This document shows, piece by piece, positions 11,880 to 25,375 of a stretch of 64,000 nucleotides of DNA. Under the pieces are notes generated by a model. It was not told the DNA's origin. It worked only from the letters and a program-made list of their open reading frames with translations, and ran no database searches. Source of the DNA: Tubiluchus corallicola (lineage: Eukaryota > Priapulida > Priapulimorpha > Priapulimorphida > Tubiluchidae); contig JAQGDQ010000292.1 in the NCBI GenBank assembly GCA_030141605.1, positions 230,263-294,262 of the forward strand, in the 5' to 3' direction. Numbering within the stretch: the stretch's first letter is position 1; each line of letters opens with the position of its first letter. A program made the translations under genes and the position numbers.

Positions 11880-13380
11880 TCAGGCGTCAGATGTAACCTG
11901 TGTCGCTTCTTGGGGCTCGAGCAGCCTTAGGATGTCGAGGAGCCTTAGGATCCCTTTTTAGGAATTCGAGCACTGTGTAATGCTGTTGTAATAAATTGTT
12001 TGTAATAAACTATATTTCATTCAAGTTGTTTTCAGTTTTACACGATCGCACTCACGAAAATAAAAATTATTTTCCTACAGATACTTTAGATGTTTTAAAA
12101 GTTACATGGTAATGAGGTAGTGGACGGGGATTCCACAATAATTTAATCCTATTAGGTAGTGTGATTTGTAGTGCAAAACAGGAATTTTGCATTTTTTGCG
12201 TGATCGAGTCACGTTCGACGTAAATGTCTCCCGGTCAAGTGTCTGACGCCCAAACGGCCGTGCTCAATTTTCCCGCACCCAAGACCTAGCTGACCCCAAG
12301 CCCCCCACCAGTTACGAGTGTTCACCTGTTAATATCAATTTTAGTGACTTCTGAATGCGAACATGTCAACAAAATTGATCGTGTTAGACATGTTCACAAA
12401 GCTCATGAAATTCTCTCTGTCTATGTCATAAAATTTTCATCAGCTATATCCACCGAGAAGAAAAAATAACGAACGAAAATTCAAATCGAAATTGTTGCAG
12501 TTTTAGCAGAAGTCAAAACAACTACAAGTCATTAGGTTTTCACGTCACGTTGATTAACAGAAGAGTGAAGCTATTGCAGCCTGCTAAACGCTCTGGAGCT
12601 CCTCGTGACTTATTGTTATTTACTGAGAACTTGTGATAACGTATGAGGACACGCATTAGACCGAACGCGCAGTAACGCCGGAGTAGTGGAGACACTTCCG
12701 ATTTTCTGCTCTATTTTGCAATAGGGCGCAGCCAAACAAGCAATTTATAATAGCTCACCTTTTCTAGGACAAAAGACCACGAGTAATGCAAAGGCCAACA
12801 ATACAAACACCTGCACACGCACGCCCTCACGTGGATTGATTTTTGGGATATTCCATTTTTATGTAAATAAAAGACTGCGTTGAGACTGGAGCAGAACCCG
12901 TTGACGACGACTTCATGACAGTTATACAGAGCTGGATTTCCTAATAATATTGGATGATTAAGTAATAAGGCATTTTTGGTAGTTAGTCAACCATTTGTCT
13001 GTCACAATATTGTCAGTAACTATTTCTCAAACCAGACCCTTCAGTTATGAAAAGCTAGATCATATTACACGGGTAAGAATTCCATTAACCTATAATAAGT
13101 AAGGACAATTCACGCCTATTGATTTAGTTTGGCTGAACTTGTATTGCTTCAAGTTATACCATCTAGTGATTGATCTTGCTATCTGCGACTATAACTGCAG
13201 GCCGCAGTTATGGAATTACCGCACGCATACGTACATAAATAGAAAGAAGGGTAATCAAAATTTTGATTGTAGTCCAACTATGTTTGTCTGTCTGTACAAA
13301 TTAAGTACTAGCAAAAATTTCAAACAAGCAGTTGAGCTGAGTTTTCAAGCTCCGTGTGGTACCGATCAATGACATCAATG
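11880..13380. other. Intergenic, no gene seen
   Basis: Locally higher GC around 11890-11950 and 12190-12320, with an imperfect duplication of agccttaggat at 11922 and 11942. No conserved coding segment was found. A 77-aa open stretch at 13139-13372 has no recognisable family and ends at the palindrome. Confidence 0.4.
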
Positions 13381-13385
13381 GCGAA

Positions 13386-13694
13386 GTGCATCAGCTACCC
13401 GGAGCAAGCATAAAGATTTACGACAAGAAAGCTGAAAAGACTGTTGCATAGAGACTAGTTAAGGCGCTTGAAATCATTGGCATTGGCGACTGAGAGGGAA
13501 TATGATAAACTTTTATGAAATTCTCACGAACGCTCGTTATCATGTTCGTTAGGATTTTATAAATATTTATCATATTCCCTCTCAGTCGTCTATGCCAATG
13601 ATTTCAAGCGCCTTAACTAGACTCGTGCAACAGTCTTTTCAGATCTTTTCAGCTTTTTGTCATCAACCTTTATGCTTCCTGGTAATTGATGCAC
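13386..13694. repeat. Large imperfect palindrome (~310 bp)
   Basis: The left arm (13386-13531) and right arm (about 13544-13694) are reverse complements with scattered mismatches. Shared blocks include GACTGTTGCA, TAGTTAAGGCGCTTGAAATC and ACTGAGAGGGAATATGATAA. The central part pairs tatgaaattctcacgaac with gttcgttaggattttata around a 12-nt loop. Just before and into the left arm, one frame reads NDINGEVHQLPG, faintly like a PIF1/Helitron helicase segment. The right arm carries a small insertion (agatctttt). Confidence 0.85.
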
Positions 13695-13799
13695 GCGCGC
13701 GTGTGTATTAAAAACTGGGGATGATATATCACCAGTGTCCTATTATTCAGGGTGGTATTCAGGGTAAAAGTGGGATAAAAGTGGTCTCAGTTATGTAGT

Positions 13800-13882
13800 T
13801 GTAGACTGTTATTTACAGCCGGCCCAAAAGCTCTTTGGAGCTTATGTTAATTGTTCATCCTAAAAACTGACTTTAAATAAAG

Positions 13883-13978
<96 letters not shown>

Positions 13979-13988
13979 TATTATTGTT
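13800..13988 (+). mobile_element. LINE-like 3' tail with (ATT)n
   Basis: The stretch ends ctgactttaaataaagatta and runs into about 35 ATT units. A polyadenylation signal followed by a short microsatellite is the usual 3' end of CR1/L2-like LINEs. No ORF is left upstream, so it is a tail-only copy by inference. Confidence 0.5.
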
Positions 13989-14459
13989 ATTATTATGCTA
14001 CTATGAAGTTACTTTATTGTGCCAGCAGTTTAAATAGTGAATCATGCGACCTGAAATCGCAAAATTTCTAGGTTCACGTCCTTGTTGGTACACAATTTTT
14101 CAATGCGCCTTCTATTAAATAGTCTCAGGTCAGAGTATGATATGTCTTTCTGTGGTTTGTACAGTAACATAAATACCTTTATGGGGGCCTAAAAAGCAAT
14201 GCACCAACATTAATGTCAATCAAAAGGCGAGTAATGATAACTGTACTGACGTTACACGACATGTTAATTTATTAATATTACTGAAACTAACAAATTCATT
14301 ATGTAAAAATATTTGCTACATTTACTACATTTGCTAAATTAGCAACATTTGCTAATTTTACATTACATTAGCATGATGAACAGGTTTCTTTTCGCGCAGT
14401 AAATTTTGCAAATACAATTTTTACAATGATCATGCAGCAGAAAAATATTAGTATAGAAC

Positions 14460-14465
14460 TTTATT
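14460..14465 (-). promoter_or_regulatory. Candidate polyadenylation signal of the ankyrin gene
   Basis: AATAAA on the minus strand, about 450 bp beyond the stop codon at 14915. Position fits, but it is not proven. Confidence 0.35.
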
Positions 14466-14914
14466 GTGAACGGCTTTTCATCTACAACAGAATTATTAAC
14501 AAAAAATATTTTTCAATATTTCTGTCATCGAATACACTCACAGATTTATAAAACACTAAGAATATATACGCACATAAAAATAATATAGCATCGACCTTAG
14601 GCAATAAATGTTACCAGTCAGCTCACACTGTACTACTAAATTTCGTCGAAAAGTACTGAGTACATCTAGTCTAATTTTTGGTAGTATAAGTTGCCCATGT
14701 GAAGCAAGCGTTGGTGATCCTATCAGTCATATGTCTACTGAAGCATGCCAAGCAACTCTACTACCCAATTAAAGGCCCATTAACACCCAAAATATTCAAT
14801 AATACCCAAATCAGGAAACAGATCAAAGTATGGGCTCGATGGAAGCAGTCTAGATTTGACAGTGTGAATCAGATGCATATGTTGTTAACATTGTTGCAAC
14901 GGTCAAATTATCAA

Positions 14915-16284
14915 TTACCTTCTATAACCTCTATTTGGAGCTGTCATACTTTTTGATGGGGGAGGTGGTGAATTTGCTTGAGCTTTTTCCATTTCATAAT
15001 GAATTTTGTCCAGTTCTTCTTGGGTTAGGGTAAACTCATCACGATTAGCTGATCCTCTCCTCAAATATTCTGTATTTCCTGATTTCGGAAACTGCTGAGC
15101 TGGCTGACTGGGAGACAGGGATGCACCATTATAAAGAGGTGCACCTATCAAAGATGCACGCTCACTCTTTGGAAGCCATTTCTTTGGTTGAGCCGGTATC
15201 TTCCATTCTGGTTGCGGATCTCGCTGTTGATGAGTCATCGGCGGCGAGGATTGCTGTTTTGGCAAAGCGAGAGGCACAGTGCCTCTTTTTGCAGCTTTTT
15301 GCTGCTGTGGTGCATTATTTGCATTCTCAAGAGAATTTACTTTTGGTGATTCCTGCCTTTGGAATCTTCGTGATGGGGGAATCCACTCAGGTTCGGGATC
15401 TCTTTTTTGCACGGGAACTGCATGTTCTGGTTCACCAGTATCATTATCTGTCTCTTCATATTCATTCTCTTCCTGTTCATCTATGTTCTGCAATGGAGCC
15501 TCTGGTTCTGGCTCAAGCAAAGAATCATTATTGTAAGTTGGCTTCACATCAAAACGTGCAGCATTAATTGATTCAATTTCGTTTCGTAGAGACTCCCTCC
15601 TATCCATTTCTCTCCAAAGCTCCATGGTCTTTCTCACGTCTGTAGGATTATCATCAATTTCGTTAGGGACTTCTTCACCTTTGTTTACGGGTTCAACCAT
15701 TGGTTTGTCTGATTCGAGTCGCTGTTGTGGATTATGATAAGCTGCAATTCGGGTTTGTTGAGCTTCAGTAACTGGAGGACGACTGGATTCTCTTTGAGAA
15801 GATGGAGGTGAATGTAATTTCTGTGTTTTACGCGAATATTGGCTTGTTGTGGGTTGAATATTGGAAACGTCATAGTAGTCTGGTTCAGTTTTTCTTGCTC
15901 TCTGCCTTTCCTGTTGAGCCTTTTTGATGCTTGCCATAAGTGCAGCATTTTGAGGTGTCTGTTGTTTCCATAGTGGTTGAGGCTGTCTTGCTTTTGGAGA
16001 AAGTTCTGATTCGTCAACCTACGAGAAATTCCAAAATATAAATTATTTTTCTAAGGAAATGTTATACTGTTGCTATTTATGTTCACGTTAGGAAATTTTT
16101 GAATTATTTTGTTTTTTTTTCCAGAAAATATTATTTTATTCGTTCACCTGTATGAACATCTCCTTAGCAGCCGAATTATTATCATTAGCAGTTTCTATCG
16201 CAGAATACATCTTAGTCCTCCAATCCTGCTGTTGTCTAATATACTCATCTTGGATGTCTTCGTCGGTAACCTAGGCAGAATTGT

Positions 16285-16324
<40 letters not shown>

Positions 16325-19300
16325 TAGGTTGCAACCGAATAAAATATTTGGTATCTTTCCAACGTGCACACACAACGTGCTTTCTACAATACATTAAAAT
16401 ATCATTTTCATGTGAAATAAAGAAACAGTAATATTGTTAGACGAATACTGTGCATTAGCAATGTGTAAGAAGTAGAAATTATGTAAACTGATCAGCTAAT
16501 TAAGGCTGAGTTGTTTCTTGCTCATCGTACCTGCAAACCAACACTCAGATTCTCCACTGATTGATTCTCATATGGAGTAACTGATCCCTCTGGTTCCGTG
16601 TTTACTTGACTAATTTTGCTAAAATAATAATATTGATGGTGATAATAATTAACAATGTCACTGGCCCAGCGGTAACAGCAACAGCAACAATAACAATAAT
16701 TCAAAATTATCTCTGTGACCAGAAAATCGTTAAGAGCCGTCCTATTTGCGCCATCCTATTTTTTTAAAGTTCCACTTTAGAAGAAACTAGAACATTTGAA
16801 GTTGTACATTTACCTTGTTCTGTCGACGGTAGCATAAGGTGAATAGTCTTTTAAAATAGCATCTTCAGTTACTGTATTTTGGTACATCTGATCTTCGAAT
16901 TTGCTGTTTTCGTACATCTCGTCTACAGATTCGTAGTAGTTAGCATTTGAATATCGCTGCTCCTGTTGCACCACTTCTGGCGTAGGCTCTTCAAACGACG
17001 GTTTACGTTGCTCTGACTCTTGTAAATCTAATGCAGCATTTTGGTATTCATCTGATTGGTCGCTAGTCCACTGTGTCTCCGGTGGTTCCATCCAAATTCG
17101 GAGATCTACTCCCGCTAAATGTGTCTGAACTTCAATTGATCTAGACTCAGTTGACGCAGTGGAGATACTTCTAGCCATAGGAAGTGGAACAATACCAGCA
17201 TCTGTGTAGTAGAATGCCATTCACGGTGATATGGTATAATAATACTCTAGTGCAATTATAAAGCATTCATAATTTTAATTTCAAAAGTAATGTTGGCGTA
17301 AAACCCGTATTCATTATTTTGTTTAGATGAAACTCGGCAAAAAGGGAGAAATGTGAAAAATTAAAAAAATAAACCTGTATTTGAACCAGTAACTTTTAGA
17401 TTACAAATTCAAGGTCATGATTATTAGACCACACAATTTCTTGTGATAGCTTAGCAATCAATCCACAAGTTATTTTTTGTAATTAACCTAGAGCTGGAAT
17501 AATTTGTGGATAATGAGTTAATTAATAATTATTATTATGATTTATTTATTATTAATGGTTAATAAAAGCAATTTGTTAGGATTGGATTAAGGCTTGGCTT
17601 TATTAGAAATGGTTATGTGGCTTGTGGTATTGCGGTCATGGCAGGCAGTGGACCTGCAAAATTGCAGGGCTCCACTCACTTTGATAGTCTTCAATAGGTT
17701 CTTCGTTATGTCGGCTGTGGAACTCATCTACCTCACTTTCGTCACTGACTGGAGTGCGAGCATCATGCACTTCAAGATCATCTTCTTCTTCTGTGTCAAC
17801 TGCCCTGTCTAGTTCTTCGTCGTGGTCTTCAATTTGTCGCCGGAGTGATGGACTCACTTTTTCTTCTTGTGGATGTAACCTCCAGTTGTCAGGCTCAGCT
17901 TCAGATGAAGATTGGGGCTCAACGATCTCTGCGATTTGTCTGTTAGTTGAAAAGTGAACGATCAATAAATTTTTAAAGACATTTGTCAGAAATCATCGTT
18001 GTTGCTTCCTTGTAACAACAACTAATCACAGGCTAAAGGACGTTAGTTTTTCATGAATTATTTGGGCATAAAAAAGCAAATGATTCTTATAAAAATCATC
18101 GTCATCATTATTGTTTGTACCTGTTCACGACTATAGCACTTCTTTGGCGCAATGACTGTTGGGCCTCTGACCCTGTTGGTTCTGCGTGCATATATCCACC
18201 TATAAAGAAGATATAAATTTTAAAATCGCTTTCTTGTAGAATTGAAAATGTCCAAAGAACAAAGAACTATCGCAGAATAAACTCAAATTTGCTCATGCCT
18301 AAGTGTGAAGCGCAACATAATAATATAATGAAACTTGAACACTTACTGTTTGGATCTTCATTGACTACTTCAGTTTTTATGGAGCCTGTGCAATTACAAA
18401 AAAAAATACAAAAGCACACATGCTTAACACATGTATATAAAGCGTATATTATGTACGTAAAAAGTTTCACGTGCGTTTTTGCTCATAGGTTAATTTTGGT
18501 TGTTTAAAATAAAAATTTAAATTTATTGTTAATGCCTAAACTAGTTTTCCAATTTTCTGATCCATTTTGGATGTAATTTTAATCATTGTGCTTGAGATAG
18601 TTTAGTTTTTACACTGTGCTATAAAAATTTAAAAAATTGTTTATTTACATAGTAAAGAACTAGCATAGATCTAAAATAAGTAATCTCTCACTCTTTTTCC
18701 TGGATTTGGAATTGTCCAAACTCGTCAAAAATGGACCAATTTTCGGCTTCTTAAGTCCAATTTGCTTAGGTGTTCTTCCTTCCTAAAAACAACTGCCAAT
18801 TGATGGTGATGCATATACAAATGTAAAGTTTTATTTACTATCATGTTAATATATTTGCGACATAAAATATTTGCGATGCAGTGGTAAATTTATGCTAAGT
18901 ACAGAAAAAAATACAAACTTCGCACAAATTTAAATAAATTCATAATTATGAAAAGTGATGTTAACTAGAATAATAATCTTAAGATGATTAATGTCATGGG
19001 ATTTTCTATTTATCATTCCAGTTCAGTAGCAGCTCATGCATAGGTAATGTGGTACTGCAGCACCACCTGTTTTCACTCATTATTATCGATAATATCCAAT
19101 GTAATAAATCTTTTTTCTTTAGTTCTTTTTTTATACATGTGCGGAACTTGGAGCACGTGAGGGAAGTACAATTTGCTTCATAGCCCAAGCAACGTGGGGT
19201 TTGGCTGTTGTGCGCATGCGGCCATGCGCACATGTCTAAAATAATACGCTGTAGGCTAGGGTCTGCTGCTAGGTAGAGAAAGTACTATCTCTAACACAGT

Positions 19301-22300
19301 AACACTTGCCACGTGCTTACCGTGTACCGTCATATTATTGGATGTGATAATGTGTAGACTTAGGGTGTGTGCTTAAAATATAAGTTATTTAGTAATGGAC
19401 GCCTTGCATCACCAAGAAATAAGTTCTGTCACTGTAAGTTTAATTTTTCACAGTTGTCTCTTCATGAGAAAGTTATAGTTAAGAAAATATGCCGTTCAAC
19501 ATCTGGTCTTCAAATATAACCTCAGCATTAAAAACTACATATGTTTGTTACGTTTTACACAGTATTAAAACAATGGCTGAAAATTTTCTGAAACAGCACC
19601 CCCATTAATTTTAGCTACGAGCCGTCACTGTTCGAGTTCATGTCACTGGAAGTTTTCCTGCGTTTCATCTGAAAAACAATGTAATACTGCAATCTGACCT
19701 TGTTTCTCTTGGTTAAGCTTGCACCATTTAGCACAAGAAGACGGAATGATTCAAGGTGATCCACCTGAGCTGCAATATGGGCCGCTGTGTTCTTCTGTCT
19801 ATCTGTTATGTTCACACATTTCGGAGCGTCCCTATTTTGCAGGAAATGCTCGATTACCTTGTACTGATTAGTGGCTAAAATAACAAATATTTTTAATTAT
19901 CAGTAAAATATATTTGTATTTATAATATAACCGGCACAGTATTGGGTAAAGGGTTCAATTCTCAGCATAGAAGCTTTGCAAGTAAATAGGCTGCGATTTT
20001 GAATAGTTGTGTAAGTATTCAAAAAATAAAGGCATTTTTTGTATTGTTACTATGCAAAACGTTATAAGAAGAAAGCCACCAAAAGTAACTCTGCGAAAAG
20101 TGCCGTTTACCCAGCATCAGGATACGTATGCGGATACGTCTTTCACCGCGGAACAAACTGCGGAATAGCCTGCGAATAAATCAATAGGAATAGCTGCCGA
20201 AGAAGAATAATGCGTACGCATTTATATCGAAAACAATATGAACTGATTTTATCTATTCCGCACTTCCCAAAACACATACGCATCCGGATGCTACTTAAAC
20301 GCCACTTAACTTGTATTTTTCCAACCTGAATCTTACCTGCGGCAAAATGTACGGGAGTTGCTCCCTGTTGAGTTTGTTGCAACCAGCATCCATCACCCAT
20401 CTTACTCTCCAGGTAAGCAACTGTGTTAAGGTGTCCTCCTTGTGCGGCGGTGTGCAAAGTGTTCTCTCCTTTACGGTTCTTACTTGCTATGGAAGCTAAA
20501 CCATGCTCTTCTAAATACATCAAACAGTCTAGTTTCCCATAACACGCAGCGTAGAAGAGTGGTGTCGCTCCTATAGCGATAAAAAAATCTATAATTTTTG
20601 AAGCCAATTATCTTGTAGCTACTTTCGCCTCAGTAAAACTTGGCATAATTATTAATTGCACAAGCAATTAACATTTTAGATGCTCGACACTACAGGCAAA
20701 TTATGGCAAGGTCCGTAAGGATACCCGTTATAAGTCCTCCAGACTTCAGACAGCACTTAAAAATTTGGAAGTTCTAGTGGGTAGAAATTGGCATTTTCTG
20801 CAAAGAATAGGACAGAAATTCCCATGGATAACCTCGGCAGGAACATTATTACGTTTAGACTTTACTTTAGAATCTTACCAGAATGATCTATTGCAGCAGT
20901 CAGTTCTTGTAAATTTTCAGTTAACAACTTGACGCAGTCCAATACTCCTACAAGAATACCATATAGGTTGACACATCTCAACAAATAATATCTGCTGCAT
21001 GGAAATGTTTAAGCGTTGTGGCTAATACATTCTTTGTCCTTACCAAAAGGTACGATAACTATGATAATTACTACCAAGCTGCACTATGGCATTGCAGTAG
21101 GAAAAACAATCGTGGTCAACCAGACAAGTAGCTATTGCAACAGAGCTAGAATGATTGTTTACTTTCGTACAATATTTGGTATTTAGTATAATATAGTATT
21201 TAGTATTTTGTCGACAATGGTGCCCAAACGCAACCCAATAGTGGCAAAAACACTAAGTAGTTCTTATTGTCTTCCTGTTTTGTTGTATGGTTGTGAGACA
21301 GGTGGCATTATAGATGCAAAAGTAATTGGAGTAAGTTTCTATAACTGTGCACATAGAAAAATATTTGACTTTAAACAAAACGAAAGTGCAAAACTACTTA
21401 TGTATTGTTGTGGTACTATGCCAGCAAATTTTTTTATTGTCAGTCGTAAACTGGGATTTTTAAGAGGAATCCAAAATTTCGAATTGTTATACCAGAAATA
21501 TATTTTATGAATGACTTAGATGTTAATTTAAGAAAGTAAATGTATGGCTGTACTCTTTGCTTTAATTTTATTGTGATCATTAAATCATTTTATGAATGTG
21601 TAGCTATATGTATATGAATTTCATTATCTTTTGTTTTTTTAATTACTAACAAAAATTATTTTTTATTGTAGTAATTATTTATACTAAAACTATATTGCTG
21701 TATAAAAAATTCTTGTACGAATAAATAATAATAATAATAATATCCAGTTTGGGCCAGGTCTTCGACATCTGAGACTCGATAGCAAGGCCTATTTAATGCA
21801 GGCAGTTGTGGTGGGAATGGTGATCTGGGATAATCAAGAATAGCTTATCTAAGATAAGACACTAAACCGGCATAGGGGTGTTAATTATGTTCGGATGTGT
21901 AAACATCTTCCATCAAAGTAAGAAATTGCCAGAGACAGCATAGCAGCTAAAAAATCACCTGGAAACAGATTTTCCTGGCAGGCACATGTTTACTAGGCAA
22001 GCTGGACTTCAGGTGTTAAGCTTATATTGCGACTATAATTCAAGAAGTTAGCAACCTACCAGTCCCAGCAGCAAGGTGCAAGGCGGTAGCACCATCGTTG
22101 TTCTTCTTGTCCCACATGTTTTCCGCATACGTGGCGACTATCCATTCAGTCACTTGTACATGTTTGCGTAGTACCGCTCTGTGCAGGATACCATTACCCA
22201 ACTTGTCCTGTTCATAGGCGAGGGTCCGTTCCGGTGTTTCACGTTCCCGGCGTTCCATAACATCTGCTATAGCCTGGACTGTGTCTAAGTAGCCATACGT

Positions 22301-24163
22301 GGCAGCTACGTGCATAAACGTTTCCCCATGTTCGTTCTTCGCGTATGGATTAACCCTGGGATAATTCTTCAAAATCCAACTGCAAGCCAAGTTAATCGGT
22401 TAATTAATTAGCTACTCAATTAATTTGCTAAACTGCTACTCCAAGAAATGACAAACAGACACACGCTTTGACAAAAGAAACGTTTCTAAAAGTAACAAAG
22501 AGTTAGCTTTGAGTAATCAATATTCAGCAACTAAATTTTAATTAACAATGACATTGACTCAGTGGCCCACAAGTTCCCAATTGGTCCACAAATCTACCTT
22601 TATCTGAAATATGGGGCCCCCAGCTGTGCAACTGTTGGTGGATTATATCACAAGTAAAAAGTATTCGAGACAAGTGCAAGCAAATTAGAGCGTGGCACCG
22701 TCTGAAAGGGGCCCCATAATTTCTTTAGCCCAGGAGCCCCAAAAGGTCATAACCGGTCCTACATGATACCAGCCTAGATATGCACAAGTTAATTTTACAT
22801 AGATAATGGTAGGCAGATGGCGTACTTTTTTTTATACATTTCGTCACTTTACAAAATGGAATTTAGCACTCAGTGATAGGGATACTGAATCTGCAGAACC
22901 GTCTCGGCCATGTTCGGATGATCAGAATCAGATGGCTACCCCTCATTCGCAAGTACAGCGAATGAAACTTCCAAGAGGGTGTATTAAACCAGATGGTTAC
23001 CCATTCATTCGCTAAACAGCTTCTACGTTATTTAACTTCGTCATTCGGTTAGTCCTTCACTCTAACACAAAAATTATATGCATATGTGTTACTACCACTA
23101 ACTACTACTAAGAAGCAAAACAAACTGATCAGTAAATGTTATTTGACAAAATCGTTTTTTCCAAACAGTAGGAAAATCCGCGTCACCTATACTGCGTTAG
23201 ATTTTATGTTTTGTTGTATAGAAAATACATACTGAGCAAATAGTTTGAGTAATAAATTATATCATCGTATACACTGTACATAAGCTAATACATGTACAAA
23301 TAAACCGAGGTGTGCCAATACGCTATAAGACATTCGGCAAGTTATGATAAATCACTGTAGGCCTTCATTAGTTATAAGAAGCTTAGAATACTTTTTAGTA
23401 GCGCGCATTATTAATTTTTTGAAAACGTACAATAATTTGCTTCATCATTAATAAATTTAACATTTTTCGGTCAAGAAATATGCTGTTGATCTAACCTGTC
23501 TTCACCTGAGCATCACCTTATAATTTTCCTCTTTTCTTGGCAACGATGGCGCCAAGGGCTTAGCACAACATATCTATTCAGTATTTACAGGTTTGTGATG
23601 CTATGAACTAAAATTATTGTCGATTAATAGAGTGTGCCGATAAAGCGGATTTAATGTTTGGTCATTTATTGAATAAACTGTAAAACAGTTTTGTGATCTG
23701 ACGTATTACATGCTGAGTTTGTACAGTTTCTTTTTTCTTTCATAATCTCCCATTTTCGCCATCGGAATTATGATTTTATAAGTCACAAGACAGAATTATC
23801 TATGTATGTCTATGTACATAATTATGGCGTTAGAAAAAACATTACTAATTTTATTTTCATTGCGTTTTCGATCTTTATTAATACGGTTATTTATGTTGGA
23901 TTGTAATCATATTTCAATGATAATGTTGGTAACTTTACATATTTTACAGATTTTTAAAATTATATAGCTTACGTGGCAACTTCAGTTCTGCCTTTTCTCG
24001 CCGCTGCATGTAGAGGCGTATTGCCAGGCTTATTATAAATGGGAAACTTGTCAGTCGAATCTTTTTCCTCTTCTACCAGTGCTTGAAACTCTTCGAGATC
24101 GCCTGTAAACGCAGCCTTGTGGAGGGGAAAGGGAGCCGCCTCCTCCTGGTCAACCAGCGTCAT
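14915..24163 (-). CDS. Ankyrin-repeat protein, synphilin-1/espin-like, 13 exons
   Basis: Exons in coding order: 24163-23973, 22379-22060, 20947-20879, 20570-20337, 19874-19699, 18782-18692, 18385-18347, 18199-18121, 17939-17680, 17201-16814, 16618-16531, 16270-16148, 16018-14915. All joins keep phase and total 1,053 aa. Residues 1 to about 350 are ankyrin repeats, with cores such as NTPLHAAARKGRTEVA, GETFMHVAATYGYLDTV, GATALHLAAGTG, GENTLHTAAQGGHLNTV and NTAAHIAAQVDHLESF. The rest is low-complexity, acidic, proline- and glutamine-rich sequence with a short C-terminal helix (LTQEELDKIHYEMEKAQ). The SKMGDGCW segment between repeats recalls synphilin-1, while the repeat style also recalls espin; no WH2 motif is evident. 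I infer a cytoplasmic scaffold. The start is the first ATG before the repeats. The 17680/17201 join avoids an in-frame TGA just before an ATG at 17220, which could be an alternative start. Confidence 0.8.
16289..16322. repeat. (TA)n microsatellite in an intron
   Basis: About 16 TA units between exons 11 and 12 of the ankyrin gene, just upstream (in gene sense) of the exon 12 acceptor region. Confidence 0.9.
17350..17440 (-). repeat. tRNA-like relic or SINE head
   Basis: On the minus strand, GTGGTCTAATAATCATGAC resembles a degenerate A box and GGTTCAAATACAG a B box, about 45 bp apart, with a possible anticodon-like loop between. The acceptor stem does not pair, so it is not a functional tRNA. 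It lies in the intron between exons 9 and 10 of the ankyrin gene. Confidence 0.3.
19024..19630 (-). mobile_element. hAT-like MITE, copy B, complete
   Basis: Ends are inverted: CAGTAGCAGCTCATG at 19024 and, on the other strand, CAGTGACGGCTCGTAG at 19630. Flanks are ttccagtt (19016-19023) and ttcgagtt (19631-19638), an 8-bp target duplication with one mismatch, characteristic of hAT superfamily transposons. The 607-bp element encodes nothing obvious. It shares most of its length, inverted, with 5731-6272. It sits in the intron between ankyrin-gene exons 5 and 6. Confidence 0.75.
21208..21745 (+). pseudogene. LINE ORF2 C-terminal relic with microsatellite tail
   Basis: The open frame at 21208-21510 reads SSYCLPVLLYGCE, then IFDFKQNESAKLLMYC, then SRKLGFLRGIQNF and a stop. 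YCLPxLLYGxE is the typical motif just after the reverse-transcriptase core of CR1/L2-like LINEs. A 3' UTR of about 210 bp follows and ends in aataaataataataataat. It is a 5'-truncated copy, antisense to the host gene, in the intron between ankyrin-gene exons 2 and 3. Confidence 0.75.
22558..22770. mobile_element. Possible hAT-derived remnant
   Basis: The right end, read on the minus strand, is TAGGACCGGTTATGACC followed by a GGGGC-rich block (near 22730-22766), reminiscent of hAT termini that begin CAGGGCCGG. The left side starts CAGTGGCCC. No convincing 8-bp target duplication was found, so the boundaries are tentative. Confidence 0.3.
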
Positions 24164-25285
24164 TATTACTTACAGACAGTAAACTCACTATGACACTCAC
24201 TGACTGTTATGTCACTGTTTCAGTAACCCTGAGTTAGTCACTCACTTTGTTGCGATAAGTAGGTTAACTCGTTAGTAATAACTATGAGAGACGTGACATA
24301 TAGTTAAACGCATAAATCTGTAATGTTTATTATCAACACTAATGCATCTATGTTGTACGCACCCTCAGTACTTTGTACTATCTGCTACTTAGGACAACTT
24401 CTTATCTGTGTTTTGTAAAGATAATAAATATTAAAGAGACGTATCGAAAGAAACTTTAAGTTCGATATTGCTTGCATGTATATTACCCACTAGTAACATT
24501 TGTTTACAAAGACGACAAAAACACATACCTTTCAGTAGGCTTATACAAATTATGCGGAATATAATTGACATTGGAATATTTATCGATTAATCTGCATTTC
24601 TTTTTACAGTAAAAAAAGTTGGTAAAAGAAACTTGGCACGACGAAGTTAGGTGGATGTGAAAATACTTGTAGACATAGGGTGACAGCCCAGGCAGTACAT
24701 ATACAGTGTAGGGTAATACTAGTCCCACACTGCAAAAAATCTATCTGCAGCAAACTGTCTGGTGCAAACTATCTCAGGCAAAATTGGCCCGCACACAGCA
24801 ATTTTTGTATGAAGCAATCTTTATCATGAGTAACCACAGTAAAACGTTTACTGGAGGACACATGACAAAATGATTGCTTTTTATTGATTATAGGTTCTGT
24901 CTGATGCAAATTGATGTACCTAGCCCGCGCATGGGAATAGGATAATTTATCTGAGGCAGAAAACTAAGCAAGTTGCATTTGGCGCACACGAGGCAAAATC
25001 TGTCTATAACAACTTGTATGGCACAGAATTTTGCCCACGAGCCGCGCACTTGAGAAACACTGTTTTATGAACATTGTAACGCACTGAATTTTTATTAAAC
25101 CTGTATAATTTTTTGTCCGACAAAACTCCTCCTGCTCCCGTGTGCGGGCTCGGTACAGCAATTTGCATCAGTCAAAACAAAAACAAACTAAAAACTAATC
25201 GTTTAGTCATTAGTCATAGTCATATGGGTACTAGTAAACGTTTATTGGGATAACTCATGGCAAAGTTTGCTTCATACAATAGCTG

Positions 25286-25375
<90 letters not shown>

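Noticed and set aside
14030..14110. tRNA-like box ggttcacgtcc
   Set aside because: B-box-like only; no credible A box at the right distance and no stem pairing.
15121..15567. 148-aa plus-strand ORF
   Set aside because: It is a shadow of the last coding exon of the ankyrin gene on the opposite strand.
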